Of a stretch of DNA of 44,128 bases, positions 42,782 through 44,128 are shown piece by piece. The stretch lies in contig DHMR01000030.1 of NCBI GenBank assembly GCA_002405875.1, forward strand, positions 1 through 44,128, written 5' to 3'. This DNA comes from a bacterium UBA4637 (GTDB taxonomy: Bacteria > Bacteroidota > Bacteroidia > Bacteroidales > Bacteroidaceae). The notes under the pieces were generated by a model. The model was not told the DNA's origin and made no database searches. It worked only from the letters and a program-made list of their open reading frames with translations. Position numbers and translations under genes: made by a program. Every line of letters starts with the position of its first letter. Position 1 is the first letter of the stretch.

Positions 42782-44128
42782 TCACACCTCATCCATCCGG
42801 TACAATTTCCACCCATCAAACTGTATGATGATGCAATGCAACTGGGTGCCTTGGCGCAATGCCTCAACCCTTGGCGCCTCGGAATATACCTTGATTTGCT
42901 TCGTGGCTTCCTCCCATTGCTGGGCTATCAGTCCCTCATGCACTTTTTTCGTCATCCCCTTCTCAATCTTCGGAATCAGCTTCAACTCCAAGATGTAGCT
43001 GTGCTTCGTAGGATAATGCGTCAAGTCGGGCAAGAGGAAGAAGTCACAATAGCCATGGTTCAATTCTAACTCTGGTGCCGTATAGTAGTAATTGTTGAGG
43101 TTGAGGTAAGCCATGAAGAAACCTTGCAGGTTGCGCTCTGCCTCGATGCCATCACGAACAGAGGAGACATTGGCATAACTATCAGCCAAGAAGGTCAAGC
43201 CTTCTCGCCACTTGCCATCATATGCCATGTCATAATAGTAATCCGTGAGCTTGTTCACACTCAGCGTTGCCTTCTCCTCGAACATCTCCTTCAGATAACC
43301 ATAATATTGCTTGCGAACATTATTGTTCGGAATGCCCAATATCAATTTATCGCCACGAGTGCCCTTGATGGTGAGCATGCCATAATAGAACAACAAACTT
43401 GGGAATATCTCCGGGTCAGTAATCTTACTGGCAGGGAATGTTTCCTCTATACGAGTAATAATCTCACCTGTCTCGGCAATCCGCTCGATGACTCCCTTTC
43501 TATCACCATCCAACTTATCCAACTGGATAAGCTTACGCATTTTGTTGTAGTCAGTCTTCGTGTTCGGGTCTATCATCTCCTTAGGTGCCTCGCCCCTATT
43601 CATATAGTTGCGAAGATAATAGAGCACCATGTCGCAGTTGAAAACACGGCTTTGAGTTTCCAATGCTTCCTCTGCAAAGCAATAATTGTCGTACCAAGGT
43701 TTCATATCCTTGATGATGGCCTCAATGTCTGCATCCGAACGAATCAAGCCATTATCTTTGTAATAGGTAAAGATAGCCCGTACATCCTCTGTGGAGAAGC
43801 CCAGCATCTGGTTGAACTCCCCCTTGGTGGAAATATGCCAGCCGATATTGAAGCCGCTGGTTACATCATCCAAAGTCACAGGACTGACACCCGTAATGAA
43901 GATACGCTCAAAGTTGCCCTTGAACTTCTTGAAGATGTCACGATAGAAACCTTCGGCATGGGTTATTGCCCAATACACCTTCTCACCTTGCTCATTCAGA
44001 ACGGTGTTGGTAAAGTTGTCGTATTCGTCGATGATGAGATAGAGAGAATATTTGTGGTATTTCGCCTCGTTTATGATAATGGCTAACTTACCTACGGCAT
44101 CTTCCGTTTCCCTCACTTTCTTGATGGT
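42782..44128 (-). CDS. AAA-ATPase-like / PD-(D/E)XK protein, partial
   Basis: The frame is open to the right edge, so the N-terminus including the Walker A loop is missing. The visible part starts with a Walker B-like LYLIIDEYDNF, followed by FITGVSPVTLDD, which are features of the AAA-ATPase-like family (PF09820). The C-terminal domain contains NHGYCDFFLLPD and, 15 residues on, YILELKLIP, the D...ExK core of the PDDEXK_9 domain that normally follows. The family is widespread in multiple copies in Bacteroidota and its function is unknown. No terminator is seen after it. Confidence 0.88.
   Translation of the reverse strand, partial: TIKKVRETEDAVGKLAIIINEAKYHKYSLYLIIDEYDNFTNTVLNEQGEKVYWAITHAEGFYRDIFKKFKGNFERIFITGVSPVTLDDVTSGFNIGWHISTKGEFNQMLGFSTEDVRAIFTYYKDNGLIRSDADIEAIIKDMKPWYDNYCFAEEALETQSRVFNCDMVLYYLRNYMNRGEAPKEMIDPNTKTDYNKMRKLIQLDKLDGDRKGVIERIAETGEIITRIEETFPASKITDPEIFPSLLFYYGMLTIKGTRGDKLILGIPNNNVRKQYYGYLKEMFEEKATLSVNKLTDYYYDMAYDGKWREGLTFLADSYANVSSVRDGIEAERNLQGFFMAYLNLNNYYYTAPELELNHGYCDFFLLPDLTHYPTKHSYILELKLIPKIEKGMTKKVHEGLIAQQWEEATKQIKVYSEAPRVEALRQGTQLHCIIIQFDGWKLYRMDEV

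Noticed and set aside
43124..44086. 320-codon plus-strand frame opposite the AAA-ATPase gene
   Set aside because: The minus-strand product has clear family motifs, so this is a shadow frame.

Overview
The window comes from a member of the Bacteroidota, most likely Prevotellaceae (Prevotella/Segatella-like). The main reason is the promoter pattern: many genes are preceded by a -7 element of the form TAnnTTTG with a TTG/TTTG element 19-20 bases upstream, and Shine-Dalgarno sequences are mostly absent. The gene set fits a saccharolytic anaerobe: class III ribonucleotide reductase, an arabinose cluster of the Bacteroides type, a YhcH-family secreted protein and an M64 peptidase. The genus is inferred, not proven.

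Layout. 1-410: end of a type III restriction endonuclease subunit. 479-1624 (minus): a pseudouridine synthase followed by a 50-residue membrane protein. 1800-5444: an ABC-F ATPase, then grpE-dnaJ. 5539-6828: folC. 6948-10741: a galactose module (aldose 1-epimerase, MFS sugar permease, galactokinase). 11050-20655: an L-arabinose module in one direction (lipoprotein mutarotase, sodium/solute symporter, Nudix-family regulator AraR, araD, araA, araB, secreted GH51 arabinofuranosidase). 20743-23278: transketolase and rpiB, which carry xylulose-5-phosphate into the pentose phosphate pathway. 23502-27275: secreted YhcH-family protein, small membrane protein (minus), SLC13/DASS transporter, type II pantothenate kinase. 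27620-30443: nrdD-nrdG. 30573-30959 (minus): a short folK. 31079-33918: glucosaminidase-LysM protein, M64 peptidase, cytidine deaminase. 33953-41625 (minus): a seven-gene surface-polysaccharide operon (GT4, GT2, UDP-sugar epimerase, nucleotidyltransferase-like protein, WecA-type phosphosugar transferase, beta-helix lipoprotein, TPR protein). 41694-44128 (minus): an Rpn-family PD-(D/E)XK protein and a partial AAA-ATPase/nuclease-like protein.

How it works together. Arabinose would be released outside the cytoplasm by the GH51 enzyme, equilibrated by the lipoprotein mutarotase, imported by the symporter, and converted by AraA, AraB and AraD to xylulose-5-phosphate for transketolase. The same gene set and a Nudix-type AraR are known from Bacteroides thetaiotaomicron. 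Here the cluster sits directly downstream of the galactose genes. Many intergenic gaps carry stem-loops, and several promoters lie next to or inside them.

The observations most worth following are these: an ABC-F protein in which one composite ATP site is degraded from both sides while the other is intact; two related inverted repeats and one perfect 16-base palindrome in the arabinose cluster that could be AraR operators; repeat and hairpin structure in front of nrdD; a promoter so close to its start codon that the mRNA may be leaderless; and two unannotated-size membrane proteins. I found no clearly novel multi-gene system, no tRNA or rRNA, no CRISPR array and no insertion sequence.
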